Source: Sporodiniella umbellata (taxonomy: Eukaryota; Mucoromycota; Mucoromycetes; Mucorales; Rhizopodaceae). From it: a stretch of 64,000 nucleotides of DNA. The first letter of the stretch is position 1, and every line of letters starts with the position of its first letter. Location: the NCBI GenBank assembly GCA_025677835.1, contig JAIXMR010000014.1, positions 124,001 through 188,000 on the forward strand, in the 5' to 3' direction. The notes below the pieces were generated by a model. That model searched no databases, was not told the DNA's origin, and worked only from the letters and a program-made list of their open reading frames with translations. The position numbers and the translations under genes were made by a program. This document shows, piece by piece, positions 33,448 to 44,400 of this stretch.

Positions 33448-33884
33448 CCCAAAAAAAAAAAAAAAAAAAAAAAAAAACAGTGAGTACATTTTGTCCACTT
33501 GTTTATTTACCTTCTTTTTTTTTTTTTTTTTTACTATAAATACCCTTTGTTTATTATTTTTGTATAAATACTTACACAACTGTTGTATTGGATCAAAGCA
33601 TCGGAGAGAATGTGTCTGTGTGCTGGGGGAAATAAAGTACTGCAGCCTAATCTGGGACTGTGTAGTATTTTTTCCTTTTTTTTGTTTTGCTAGTATGAAA
33701 AGAATGCCGAGCGCGGCAAATATCATTTGGGCCAAGTACCGATTTTCAAAAGGCTTTTTATAGTTTTTTTTTTAAAAAAAAAAAAGGCTGTTAGACTGGG
33801 TTGTAAATATGGTTTGTGTATCCTCCTCACATGTGAAAAGTATATGTCCCCTATTTTTTTTAAAAGCTCTTTCTTTCTTTCTTT
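33448..33884. other. Spacer with homopolymers
   Basis: A28 near 33450, T18 near 33516 and a T10A12 palindrome at 33764-33785; no gene seen. Confidence 0.6.
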
Positions 33885-35312
33885 ATGTCACATATCCCAC
33901 CACAGTACACAGATCGCTTTATAGTTTACAGATACAACAAAGCTTTACATATCGTTCAAAGTTTACCTGCCAGTTCTAACTTCCAGCCTACAAGAAACCA
34001 AAAATTAGAGGTTCATGAACTATACACCAAACAATTAAAGAAAACTACAACTGATTTTTTAATATTTTTGGGAAAATAAAACAATTCAGCTATATGCCTT
34101 TTATAAGCAAGTCTCAGAAGGTGATATAAATACACAGAGACCTGGCCTGTTTGATATTGTTGGAAAAGCTAAATGGTAAAGAAGTTGCATCCATGATTTC
34201 TGCGATATATTTTGTTTTTTTACGCAGCAAGTGTTTAGGGATGCTTGGAAAAAATTAGAGGGTATGACTCGTTTGGAGGGAATGCACTTTTATGTAGAAG
34301 TACTTTTAAAAGTAGCAAGAGAAGTAATGTATACATAGATATATATATACATACTTATCTCTCTTTTTTTGCTAGAGCTATAAAAGAAATATGGGTAAAG
34401 AAGAAGCCCAAGAAATTTTGCATACTTTTGCTATTATGAAGTGCTCTGAAAGTAGCGATGATGAGCTGTCGAACTCGGATGGTATATATATATATATATA
34501 TATATATAGATAGATAGATAGATAGATCAGTATCAAATATTTAGACATATATATCTTACCATATATATGTTTATATAGATAAAAGCGATACAGATGAAAG
34601 AGAGGAAGAAAGAAATTATCTTGGACATTTGCAAAACCATATTCCTATAAGACGACCCCCTTCTGTAGGATCGATACAGACTATGGTGACGGCTCCAGGT
34701 ACACCGAGACAGCTCCCTTTACTTCGACCGCCTTCTGCTTTAAGTATGCCCAGAAGTCAGCACGGTAGAGACGTAATGCTCAGCTCGTTTGATGAGGAGG
34801 AAAGAATGAGCACCAATCCTTGGGCAGCACAGCAATCGAGAGAAAGAAGTTCAGTCACACCTACTAGCTCACTACGGCTTTCGTCACCGTCTATCTTTAG
34901 TTCGTTGCCACCTGTCTCAGCTACTCATCAGGCAATAGAGATATTAAAGAAAGAAATGGCTACACTTAACAAGCGGATTGACGATCTACGTATAGAGATA
35001 GTAGAGAGGGATAGAAAAAGTATACCACAGCCTGAAAAAGTTGAACCAATAAAAGATGGAGAAGACGATGGGTGGAAATGGGTGATTAAGGTAAGCTTTT
35101 CGCCCCAATATATATGTATATATCTATATTAGTCGTTTGTGGCTCATGTCATCTTTTTTACATCGTATTAGGCTGCATTGAAGTACGCAGGTGTCAACTT
35201 TATGACAGTCCTCATACTGTTTCTAGCATTGTATAAAATCAAAAGCCCAATAGCCTTTGCAGTCTTGGAACAAATAAGCAAAGTTTTGCATCCATTAAGG
35301 CCTCCCATATAA
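33885..35312 (+). CDS. Acyl-CoA-binding, tail-anchored protein (Atg37/ACBD5-like)
   Basis: Exons 33885-34010, 34090-34175, 34239-34323, 34376-34481, 34579-35090 and 35172-35312 give 351 residues. The first 100 residues form an acyl-CoA-binding domain ([61 protein letters not shown]), including the ligand-binding Tyr and Lys of YAFYKQ and the KWDAW block. A long Ser/Pro linker follows, then a coiled coil ([22 protein letters not shown]) and a C-terminal span ([14 protein letters not shown]). This order is that of ACBD4/5 and fungal Atg37, peroxisomal proteins used in pexophagy and ER contact. Peroxisomal location is inference. Intron 4 begins with a TA repeat followed by GATA repeats. Confidence 0.85.
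34483..34527. repeat. TA and GATA microsatellite inside an intron
   Basis: TA repeats to about 34508 pass into five GATA-type repeats, directly after the donor of intron 4 of the Atg37-like gene. Confidence 0.85.
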
Positions 35313-37070
35313 ACATACTGACCTTATAAATCACTGTCATTCTTATTTATTTATTGTTACAATACATCATCTATACACTTTGTTATTTCAAAAAAAATAT
35401 AATAAAAAAAGACGGAAAACCAAAAAGTTTCCTAAATTAAAATAGTACAAATAAACATGAACTTTCTGTAAACTACACTAGGTGTATGGTGTTTCTTTAA
35501 ATAAATATCTCTTGTTGATGGAAGAAATGATAGTATTTAATCTCCGATAAGCTAGGCGACAAAAGACAGTTCCATAGATTGTCACCCCCTCTTGATTAAA
35601 AGCCGATATTAGATATACACAAATAGAGTGAATGTTTGTAGAGATTTATAGAATACCAAATCATATAAAACCAAGAGTCATATCCTCAAAGATCTGAGGT
35701 TTGGCGGAAAAAGTAGCCTCCATCGAGATAAAGAAATGTCTAAGGCATCCTAAGGATCCTCTAAACTTTTTTTTTTTATGTATCTCTATTTATGTGGTTT
35801 TCTTTATAGCTAAGCTTTTTTTACAATTGGATTTTCATTGACGAAAAAATCTTTCTTCTGATCTATGCCTTTCTTGTTTTCATTAAATGTAATTTTCAGA
35901 ATTTTGTCTATCATTTTCTCTTGCTTTTCAGCAGGGTACCTTGGAACTATATCAAGAAAAAAGATGCTGCTAGAATCAAAAGCTTTCAACTTGGATCACT
36001 TTTATGACAACTAAAACAAAATTTATGAGGTAAGAAATTTTATCTTTGAGCACTATAAAAACCAATTGGCCCTTTGTCTTTCATTGACTCTCTCTTTATT
36101 GGGAAAAAAAATGCAATGCTAAAAAGCTAGAGATAACAAACAGAGAAAAATTCTTGAGAAACAAGCGAAAAAAAGACTTTTGTTTTAACAAGTAACACAA
36201 ATACGTCAAATAAATAATATTGCTCAATAAATGAAAGAGAAGCCTCTATATACTGATGAAGCAACAACTTTACTTTGATACTAAAACCTCTAAGCAAAGA
36301 AATAAAAAAGAAACTCTTGGATAACGTCGATTTTTTAGATAAGTTTGAAAAAGGTCAATTTTCACTAAACTGAATATGCCCAAAAAATATTAACATCAAA
36401 GGTCCTCCCTCAATGCGGCTTCCAGAGCTTATAGTTATAGTCCTTGAATCTCTCGTATTTTCTTTTTTTTTTTAAAAAAAGGTAAAACTCGCAATAATGT
36501 TTAAAGTGCTTATTGGTATTTTTGGTATGAAAAAAAAAAAAACAAGGATAAATTTTTCTTAATGTATAGACAAAAACTTTGAAAAGCCAGTAGTCTTGAA
36601 ACCAAGGTCTTAATTTAGGACAACAGGCAATAAATATCTTGTGGTCAATAAGCAATCCCCTTTTGTTTTTCTATATGTATTTCAATTGACTTGGTGACAT
36701 CTTTACTAAACATATGACCAGCCTAACATATACGAACACAAGCGGTTTGTGAATAAGGTTATCAGATCTAATTTACTCCTGATTCCATACTATTTCGCTT
36801 GTTGAAAATAGGCACGCTTTACATGTTGATGATCGAGCTTTAAAAGTTACCAAAAAGGGTTATGCAAAATAGAAATTTCTATGTTTGTGTTTTATCAGCA
36901 TTTTTTTTTAGAACAAACAATTCCATAATAGGTTAAATTGATTAAAAAAGAAAATTACTGCATTTGAGCGATACTTTAGCTAGTATACAACTATTTATTG
37001 TAGCCTACATGCTTATTTACTAGATTTTAATTCACTAACACAAACAAAAGACTATTCTATCTATTTACTA
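35313..37070. other. Gene-free AT-rich stretch left of the inverted repeat
   Basis: About 1.75 kb with only short chance ORFs; T11A7 palindrome at 36463-36480. No gene, RNA or repeat family recognised. Confidence 0.5.
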
Positions 37071-37660
37071 GAGCTCAAGTATCGAAACTTAATCTATCGG
37101 AGGAAAGCGCCGCCATTAGTTAAGAGAAGTACCGGGTATTACCGCTTCAATATACTCGACCTAGACTGGTATCCAGCATCCGTTTGCTTTTCGTTTTTTT
37201 TTTAAAAAAAAAAAAAAAAACAGGGTCATTGGCTCCGCTTGTGATCTTCAAACAAATACTGATGAATCAACAGATCAATTCCTGTTCTTCTAAAGTCTAG
37301 TCTACGATCAGCGTATTGTTTTACGTCATTTCGAATGGCCTACAGTATCTGTGTTTTTAGACTTTGTCTACTGCTTGATGTATGTTACTGCTTTAACATA
37401 TTTTCGGGTTATTGTTCTCCCATGAATATACACGCCCTGAAAACGAAAAGTAACCTCTTTTTTCTTGTAATTTGTAAACAAAGCTATCTTTTACGTAACC
37501 CTTGTACAAGTAAACAAAAGTCGACAATTGTTCCCGGGTTCGTACGTATCAAAAACACAATCAGCTCAAGCTGCTGATTTTGAATTTGAAAACAGCCCTT
37601 TGTCTTCAACAATGGCATTGCCTATTCTTTTACAACAATATAGTTCAACTTGTTCACCAA
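37071..37660 (+). repeat. Left arm of a 2-kb inverted repeat
   Basis: These 590 nt recur in reverse complement at 38472-39061. The arms agree wherever I compared them, including a shared 80-codon ORF and a T10A17 tract of identical length, except for three C/T differences near the inner edge (37633, 37649, 37657). Confidence 0.93.
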
Positions 37661-37951
37661 TAAAAATAACTGCAATCCGAGAAAACAAGCTCAAGAAAAG
37701 TTTTTTTTTTAAAAAAAAAAGCCCTGATAAAGATACGACTGGATTCAGGAGTGGCTATAAACCCATTTAAATTATATTACCAGTCGGTCTCTTACATTGG
37801 TTTGAAGAGACGTAAAGACGAAATAAAAGCTATTCAACTCAAAGGAAATATTTATGGCTATAGACATCAATATATACAACTATGTATATCTAGCTAGCGT
37901 CAAGGGCTTGAGTGCCTCAGTAAAGAAAACCTAGAAATACCGATACTCGCA

Positions 37952-37996
<45 letters not shown>

Positions 37997-38471
37997 ATAG
38001 ACAAGCACAAAAGAAGAATATAAACGGAGATTTTGCCCAGGTATATTTACTGTGTCGACTTCAGATAATGCGTTGCCCTTTTTTGACTTTCCAATCTTTT
38101 AAATAATTGAGGTTGGTATGCGTTTGTCAGTCTATTACAGATAGGCATTTTTGGCCGAATCGTCTAGAAGACCAGAAAAAGAGTCTTAATTAGACTAGCG
38201 TAATTACAGTATTTGAAGTATCGGAAACACTTCTCTAAGAACTGTACAGCCTGTGTACTTTAAATAAATACATTTTCGATCGCAATTTGACCCTTTTCTT
38301 AAATTGGCTAGCGACAGGCACCATTTCTGCCTGTATCGTACCGAAGGCTAAAAGAACTTAGTAAAAAAGCTTTGCTGGCTTCTGCATAGTAGGATTTTTA
38401 AGGGCTCATATTAACTTGGTCGTCTTTTTTTTTTCTTTTTTTTTTTTTTTTTTACAACTGTTTCAAAGCAC
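37661..38471. repeat. Spacer of the inverted repeat with AT/GA microsatellite
   Basis: 811 nt between the arms. It has a perfect T10A10 palindrome at 37701-37720 and a TA run passing into GA repeats at 37952-37996. No transposase or other long ORF. Confidence 0.8.
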
Positions 38472-39061
38472 TTGATGAACAAATTGAACTATATTGTTAT
38501 AAAAGAATAGGCAATGCCATTGTTGAAGACAAAGGGCTGTTTTCAAATTCAAAATCAGCAGCTTGAGCTGATTGTGTTTTTGATACGTACGAACCCGGGA
38601 ACAATTGTCGACTTTTGTTTACTTGTACAAGGGTTACGTAAAAGATAGCTTTGTTTACAAATTACAAGAAAAAAGAGGTTACTTTTCGTTTTCAGGGCGT
38701 GTATATTCATGGGAGAACAATAACCCGAAAATATGTTAAAGCAGTAACATACATCAAGCAGTAGACAAAGTCTAAAAACACAGATACTGTAGGCCATTCG
38801 AAATGACGTAAAACAATACGCTGATCGTAGACTAGACTTTAGAAGAACAGGAATTGATCTGTTGATTCATCAGTATTTGTTTGAAGATCACAAGCGGAGC
38901 CAATGACCCTGTTTTTTTTTTTTTTTTTAAAAAAAAAACGAAAAGCAAACGGATGCTGGATACCAGTCTAGGTCGAGTATATTGAAGCGGTAATACCCGG
39001 TACTTCTCTTAACTAATGGCGGCGCTTTCCTCCGATAGATTAAGTTTCGATACTTGAGCTC
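38472..39061 (-). repeat. Right arm of the 2-kb inverted repeat
   Basis: Reverse complement of 37071-37660. Position i of the left arm pairs with 76132 minus i. It ends at TTGAGCTC, facing GAGCTCAA at the left end. No clear target-site duplication in the flanks. Confidence 0.93.
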
Positions 39062-39488
39062 CAATGTACAAATAAAGCGCTTCTGTACACAAATTTTTTA
39101 TTTAAAAAATTTATGTGAGGTAAAATGTGCTAAAGTTTTCCCGAGTATTTTGGTACCTTAAAATCTGGTTACCGGCAATCCCATTTTTTCTATTTTCTTG
39201 GCTTGATTGTGCCAAGCCGCCGGTAAAAAAAATATGCAATAGAGTATTGTTTTTATTATTTACAGTAATGACACTTTCTTATTTTGAGAGCAACCGAAAT
39301 TATATAGTAAAAAAAGAGAAGGAAAACAGTTGGGATTGTTTCTTTTTAACTTAGTTTAGTTTATTTTAAATAAATATTACAAAGTATGAACATAGTACAA
39401 ATGTATGCGAAATGAAAATAATATTGTCAATGCAGCTCTATATGAATAAATAAGTTTTTTTTTTGGTTTTGAATGGCGATCTAGACTT
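39062..39488. other. Spacer between inverted repeat and arrestin gene 3' end
   Basis: AT-rich; includes an imperfect palindrome AAATTTTTTATTTAAAAAATTT near 39090 and the likely 3' UTR of the arrestin gene. No gene seen. Confidence 0.5.
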
Positions 39489-40598
39489 TCAGCATATTGC
39501 TGAACTAATAGCAGTGAAAGGATTGTAATCAGGTAGGCGAGCGGGATCGTAGACAGGAAGGGCATCCTCGTATTCAATGCTTTTCATGAACTTGGGATGA
39601 GGTACGTCTACTAATCTATTTTCGCTATTCAGAGGGAATGTAGAGTACTTGACAAAATCATTTGAGACCCGGATACCATAGCCAAGAGTACCAATTGTAA
39701 TGTCAATATCTTCCATATCGACAGTATAGTTCCAGATGCCGCCTAAGGGTCCCTTTTGCTCGACTTTTACTTGAAGCTGATAAGTTACATCTGTCATGTT
39801 GCTATAGTTACAGGTAGGCGAGATGGTTGAAGGAAGTTTTAGGGTGAAATCGCCGTCACAATAAGATCCTGTATCATTAGGGATCAGTAGTAGCTTGTGC
39901 TCAACCGAGGCCACGGCAGTTTCACACTCAGGTATATTTGGAAAAATTTTGACGCTGATCTTCTGTATTAATTGAAGTTGTACAGTGACGTATCGTGTTT
40001 TTCTGGAAGTGTTGGGACATCCCACGTGGAGACTAACAGGCATAATGTCACCAGGAACAAACTCAGTCGCTGGCATTTTGATTTGGAGCGACAAAGGAGA
40101 AGATTTGTCCACTGATACAAGAAAGGGAGTCTTCAAAAGACTAGTCTCTACATAGGGCATATAGATAACTGGTTTGGTTTGTTTGAAGCTGCTTGTTTCC
40201 GTGTTGACCAAGGCAATAAGTTGAAATCTGCATTCGTAGTATTTGCTGATCAAGGAGGAGGGGAATTGAACCATTGGCATTTGAATTGTGAAAGGAAACG
40301 TCGTTGTATTGTCTTCGTCCAATTCCAATGCTTTGTCTTTGCCTGCTTCCCAGAGCGTAGCTTGGATGCTGAAGAGAATGTGTTTGGCGGAGCGAACAGT
40401 GCCAATACAGGCTTCAAAAGGAGGGAAGGTTTCTGTGGCATAAAACGCGATTCGAACGTTTTCGATAGGAATATCTTCATTCAAAACTATCTTGATAAAG
40501 CCTTGAAATACTGATCCAGGGCCGTAAGCAGGCTGGTTGTTGATAGACCAACCGAACTCAGGCAACATATCAATTGATATAGAAACAGGCTCTGGCAT
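39489..40598 (-). CDS. Arrestin-fold adaptor protein
   Basis: Single exon, 369 residues, start ATG at 40598. Two beta-sandwich arrestin domains can be followed: N-domain from ISIDMLPEFGWSINNQPAYGPGSVFQGFIKIVL to FPFTIQMP (the usual F-F-LP-like strand) and QLIALVNT; C-domain from LSLQIKMPATEFVPGDIMPVSLHVG, then TRYVTVQLQLIQKI to YQLQVKVEQ. The end has two PxY-like short motifs (ALPVYDPA and LPDYNPF) that could recruit a Nedd4/Rsp5 ubiquitin ligase, as in fungal alpha-arrestins that direct endocytosis of permeases; canonical PPxY is not present. It is shorter than most alpha-arrestins and intronless, unlike its neighbours. Confidence 0.8.
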   Translation of the reverse strand: MPEPVSISIDMLPEFGWSINNQPAYGPGSVFQGFIKIVLNEDIPIENVRIAFYATETFPPFEACIGTVRSAKHILFSIQATLWEAGKDKALELDEDNTTTFPFTIQMPMVQFPSSLISKYYECRFQLIALVNTETSSFKQTKPVIYMPYVETSLLKTPFLVSVDKSSPLSLQIKMPATEFVPGDIMPVSLHVGCPNTSRKTRYVTVQLQLIQKISVKIFPNIPECETAVASVEHKLLLIPNDTGSYCDGDFTLKLPSTISPTCNYSNMTDVTYQLQVKVEQKGPLGGIWNYTVDMEDIDITIGTLGYGIRVSNDFVKYSTFPLNSENRLVDVPHPKFMKSIEYEDALPVYDPARLPDYNPFTAISSAIC

Positions 40599-40851
40599 TG
40601 TTATTTAAACTGTAATTAATTTTTCTAGAAAAAAAAGATCAGCACAAAATCCAGTAAAAGATCACCTCCTTTAAATAGTTTTTTTTTTTTTTTTTTTTTT
40701 TTTGGTACGAAATTCTGTTTATAGCCGCAGCAAATGCTCCTGATTTTGCCAAACCTGTCGACCGCAGCTTGAATGCGGGACAACTTGTGTGACAATGTGG
40801 AGTGAAAAAAAAAACAATTTCCGCTCGTCACTCCTCTTTTCAACACGAACC

Positions 40852-41400
40852 ATGCGTTCATTTTTACTATTGTTGCTGTTTGTCTTGAGCTGTGTACTAG
40901 CCATTGATTTTAAAAACAATGAAAATCATTCAAACTATGGTGACAAAAAAATAAACAGAGAGTAAAGCTTGCTTTGTTTATTGAAAAAGTTTATTTTTTT
41001 TATTTTTATCTTATTTTTATTTATTTTGGAAATAGACACATTCTAAAACACCTAAATTCCTTCAATGGTGAAGGTAATGACAACTCCCTACCCGAACTTA
41101 GCGATGCCGACATGATCTATTACATTTTTCTCGTTCACGATGCAAATTCTGATGGATTTTTGGATGGACATGAGCTAAGACAAGCATTTACAGATTTCGG
41201 TGGAGAAGAGGATGCGTCAAAGTTCTTCACCATTGATGAAGTTACAGAGATGATTGATCATGTTCTTGAGGAAGACGATTTGAATGGAGAGTAACTATCA
41301 AATCTGCATAAACTTGTATACATATGAATTTTTAATATCGGTCTTTAGTGGGCTTATAAGCTGGTCAGAGTACCTTGAATCGCAGACGTATCATTCCTGA
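40852..41400 (+). CDS. Secretory EF-hand protein (MCFD2-like)
   Basis: Exons 40852-40961, 41036-41290 and 41349-41400 give 138 residues. A clear signal peptide starts it (MRSFLLLLLFVLSCVLA). Two EF-hands follow: DANSDGFLDGHE and DLNGDGLISWSE, both with complete Asp/Asn/Glu ligands; the second is rebuilt across intron 2. Length, signal peptide and paired EF-hands with the ADMIYYIFLVHDAN lead-in match MCFD2, the partner of the lectin ERGIC-53 in ER-to-Golgi cargo export. No HDEL-type end is present (it ends TYHS). It is divergent from the arrestin gene over about 250 bp containing T23. Confidence 0.82.
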
Positions 41401-44400
41401 TAATATCAAACAATAAACCCTTTAACTTGGTATTACTATTAACGGCTATTAGTGATCAATACAAGACTTTTTTTTGAAGTTGTATTACTTGCTCAGCTAT
41501 AAAAGATTAGCATTTGCTGTCAAGCCTGCTCAGTGTTTCAGGTTTCTATTTCTAAATGCCAAAAGCTTCTATACGTTGACTATCTTAAAGCAGGTTACGA
41601 GATATGACTTCTCGTTTACTTTTCATCAGTGCTTTTAAATGTAATGGTATACAATACTAAAATCACTACACAATCTTTTAAAAAGTCAGTAACACTATGC
41701 ACATCCTCTTAAACGTTCTATGCATATTTACCAGTTCTTTACAGAATTGGAACAAAGATACCACCGAATATGCTCATAAACCAAAACTAATAGTCTTTGG
41801 TAAATATCAGTAAATATCCAAACCTTCTTTCTCTACTGATAGTGTAAAAATAAGGTTTTCTAAAACCTATAAAACCAGCGCCGTTGATTTAGGTACAGTT
41901 TGTATTATAAAACATGGTATTGGTTTTGTAATTGCAACTTCACACAAACACATCAGCTGGGCTCAATAGTATGGTGTTCATCTGTCGAAGCAATGGCGTA
42001 AAATGATATTTAAAAAAAAATCAGATTTGGCATTGCACAATCTTTTAAATAGTTTCTGATCAAAATACCATTCATGAGTATTGAAGTTAGGGTACTGAGA
42101 TTTCCAGAGCATATTAAGTCTGGAAACGGACCTACACGACCCCTATTTTAACCGTTATGACTCTTGTTTTTAACAAACCAGCTGCCTTTTGTTGTTGTTT
42201 TTTTTTTTTTCAATCAACCCCAAATAGTTACATAGCGTTTCTCAGCTATGACTCATTTTGCAACCTCCCAGAGACTCGGATATACAGTAAAGTCAAATAA
42301 AGTTTGGAAAGGTTTTCAAGTATCGAAACTTCGTGTGAGGAAAAGCAGATACCGTCCGATCAGACCCGAGAGAATATAGACTACAAAGCACCAGTTCATT
42401 GCCAAAAAAAAAAAAAAAAAAAAAAGGAGGGAGGGACCTTTTTGATTAAAACTGTAGGAAAAACACTTTACTCAACTAAAATAGTTTGAATTTTATATAG
42501 TATGTTTAAAAAACCTAATAGATACTTCAATGACAATAAAAAAAAACTTAGCTTTTGTGATACAAGAGTAATGCACATGTTGTTCTCACAGTTTACGAGC
42601 ACTTGTGAAAAGACTGAGTCTACTGGTTGATGTTTTTTATAGTGAAAAGATTCTTGAAATAATAAAGAAAGCTATCAAACCTTTTGTCTATTTTTTCTTT
42701 TTTAAAAAAAAAGGTACTTTGGATTTGTGTGATTTTCTACTGGTTTCCATATAGTAAAAGTCGCTTTAGTCTTCAACAAAGACCCAGCCAAGCTTTTTTA
42801 TGCTGGGAAAATTGAGACGTGCCAAGCTTACCCGTCAGCATTGGCAAAAGATCGGTTGTCAAAAAAAAAAAGGAGAGCCCTCAGGGTAAAATGATAGTAG
42901 CGATAAAAATGAAACACAGGATAACTATCAAATATACACAGCTTTTTTCAAAAAGGATTCCGATAACAATCAAATAGCTTTGACTGACCGTAAATACATA
43001 TATTGGACTACATAGCTTTACGTACAAGCGATTGACGAGAAAAGTGAGCCACCATGATAGCGCTAAACAAATAAAAGCAGATATCAGTCGGTTACCAGTT
43101 ACTGTGACATTGGACAAACAGTTCAGCGAGAGAGAATAAAACGCACTGCTTTATTCAAATGGTTTTTGAAAGCTTATACCCAAAGAACATGCTTTTTTTA
43201 TATCTGAATACAGTATATACTACTTGGTCCAGAAGCTAATTTAACCTTTTGTTTTGAAACTAAATTTAAAGAGAAAATAATATCAAAAGCTACTAAATTG
43301 CACGTCCTGTTTTTTAAGATGTCATTATTGAGTAAATCAATCGAAATAAAAAACTATAGATTAAAGGTAAAGAAAAAATTCTTGCTTTTAAAACACTGTA
43401 CAGTGTATTTATAGTACTTTTAAGCATCTAAAAAACTTCACGCATTATGCCTTACCTACTGTTTTTTTTTTTTGGCACAGCTACCACATCTGATTTTTAC
43501 TAACTTTCGATATAGAAACACCCTCATTAAATTAGTACATTAAAGTTTTAGACAAACATACCAATTTATTCGCCTTAAAATGCAGTAAACTGACATTTTT
43601 TCACAAATCAAAGTAAGTAGATAATCCGAATTCAATCTATTATCGACAACAGTTCAATGTGTTGTGAAACAATTATTAAAAGAAAAATCTGCTGCGGTTT
43701 TCTTATTCAAAGAATACCGAATCTTCTGAAATAGCCTTTCATATTTATTGTAAAAAAAAACCGATTCAAACTTAATACAATCTACTAAAAAAAAAAGACG
43801 AAAGCGAGAAGAATCCAAGACCAACATTGTATTTACAATACGTAGATTGTATTATGAGCCTGTTCGTTAAGCTGACTTTGGCAATTAATCAATTGGCTAC
43901 CAGAACTGTGCCTTTTATATAAACAATCAGTCGACAACAGAAGCTTACCAATATTGCTTACATCAATATTTATATACTAAGCGTTATATGTATGCATGTA
44001 TAGTGCCCAAGTATAGAAAGCACTCTTTAAAATCGAACGACTGTTTTTTGTATACAAGCTTTTTCTTCCCATGTCTTTCACTGGGAATTTTTAATATTGT
44101 TTAAACGGTAGATTTTCAATCTTTTTTCTTTTTTTTTTCCATCTTTTTTTTTTCAGCTCCAGCTTAGGAGATTCCATACGTAAAATATTTCATAGAAGAC
44201 AAGGTTAGTCCAAGATAGACAAAAGGAGTTGTATTGATATATAACACCAAAAGCCCTGGCTTTTTATAAAACTCTTGTAACAAAAACAAAGTATCTTCAT
44301 TTTACTTGTTATATTTTAAACCAAGATCTTTCTCACAGCTGGTTTTTTTCTTTTTTTTTTTTGCTGCGGCAACACACGTAAAAGAAGTTAAAATGAGCCT

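Noticed and set aside
42881..43117. Hydrophobic 78-codon minus-strand ORF resembling a two- or three-span membrane protein
   Set aside because: No ATG start; T-rich sequence read in this frame yields hydrophobic residues by composition alone.
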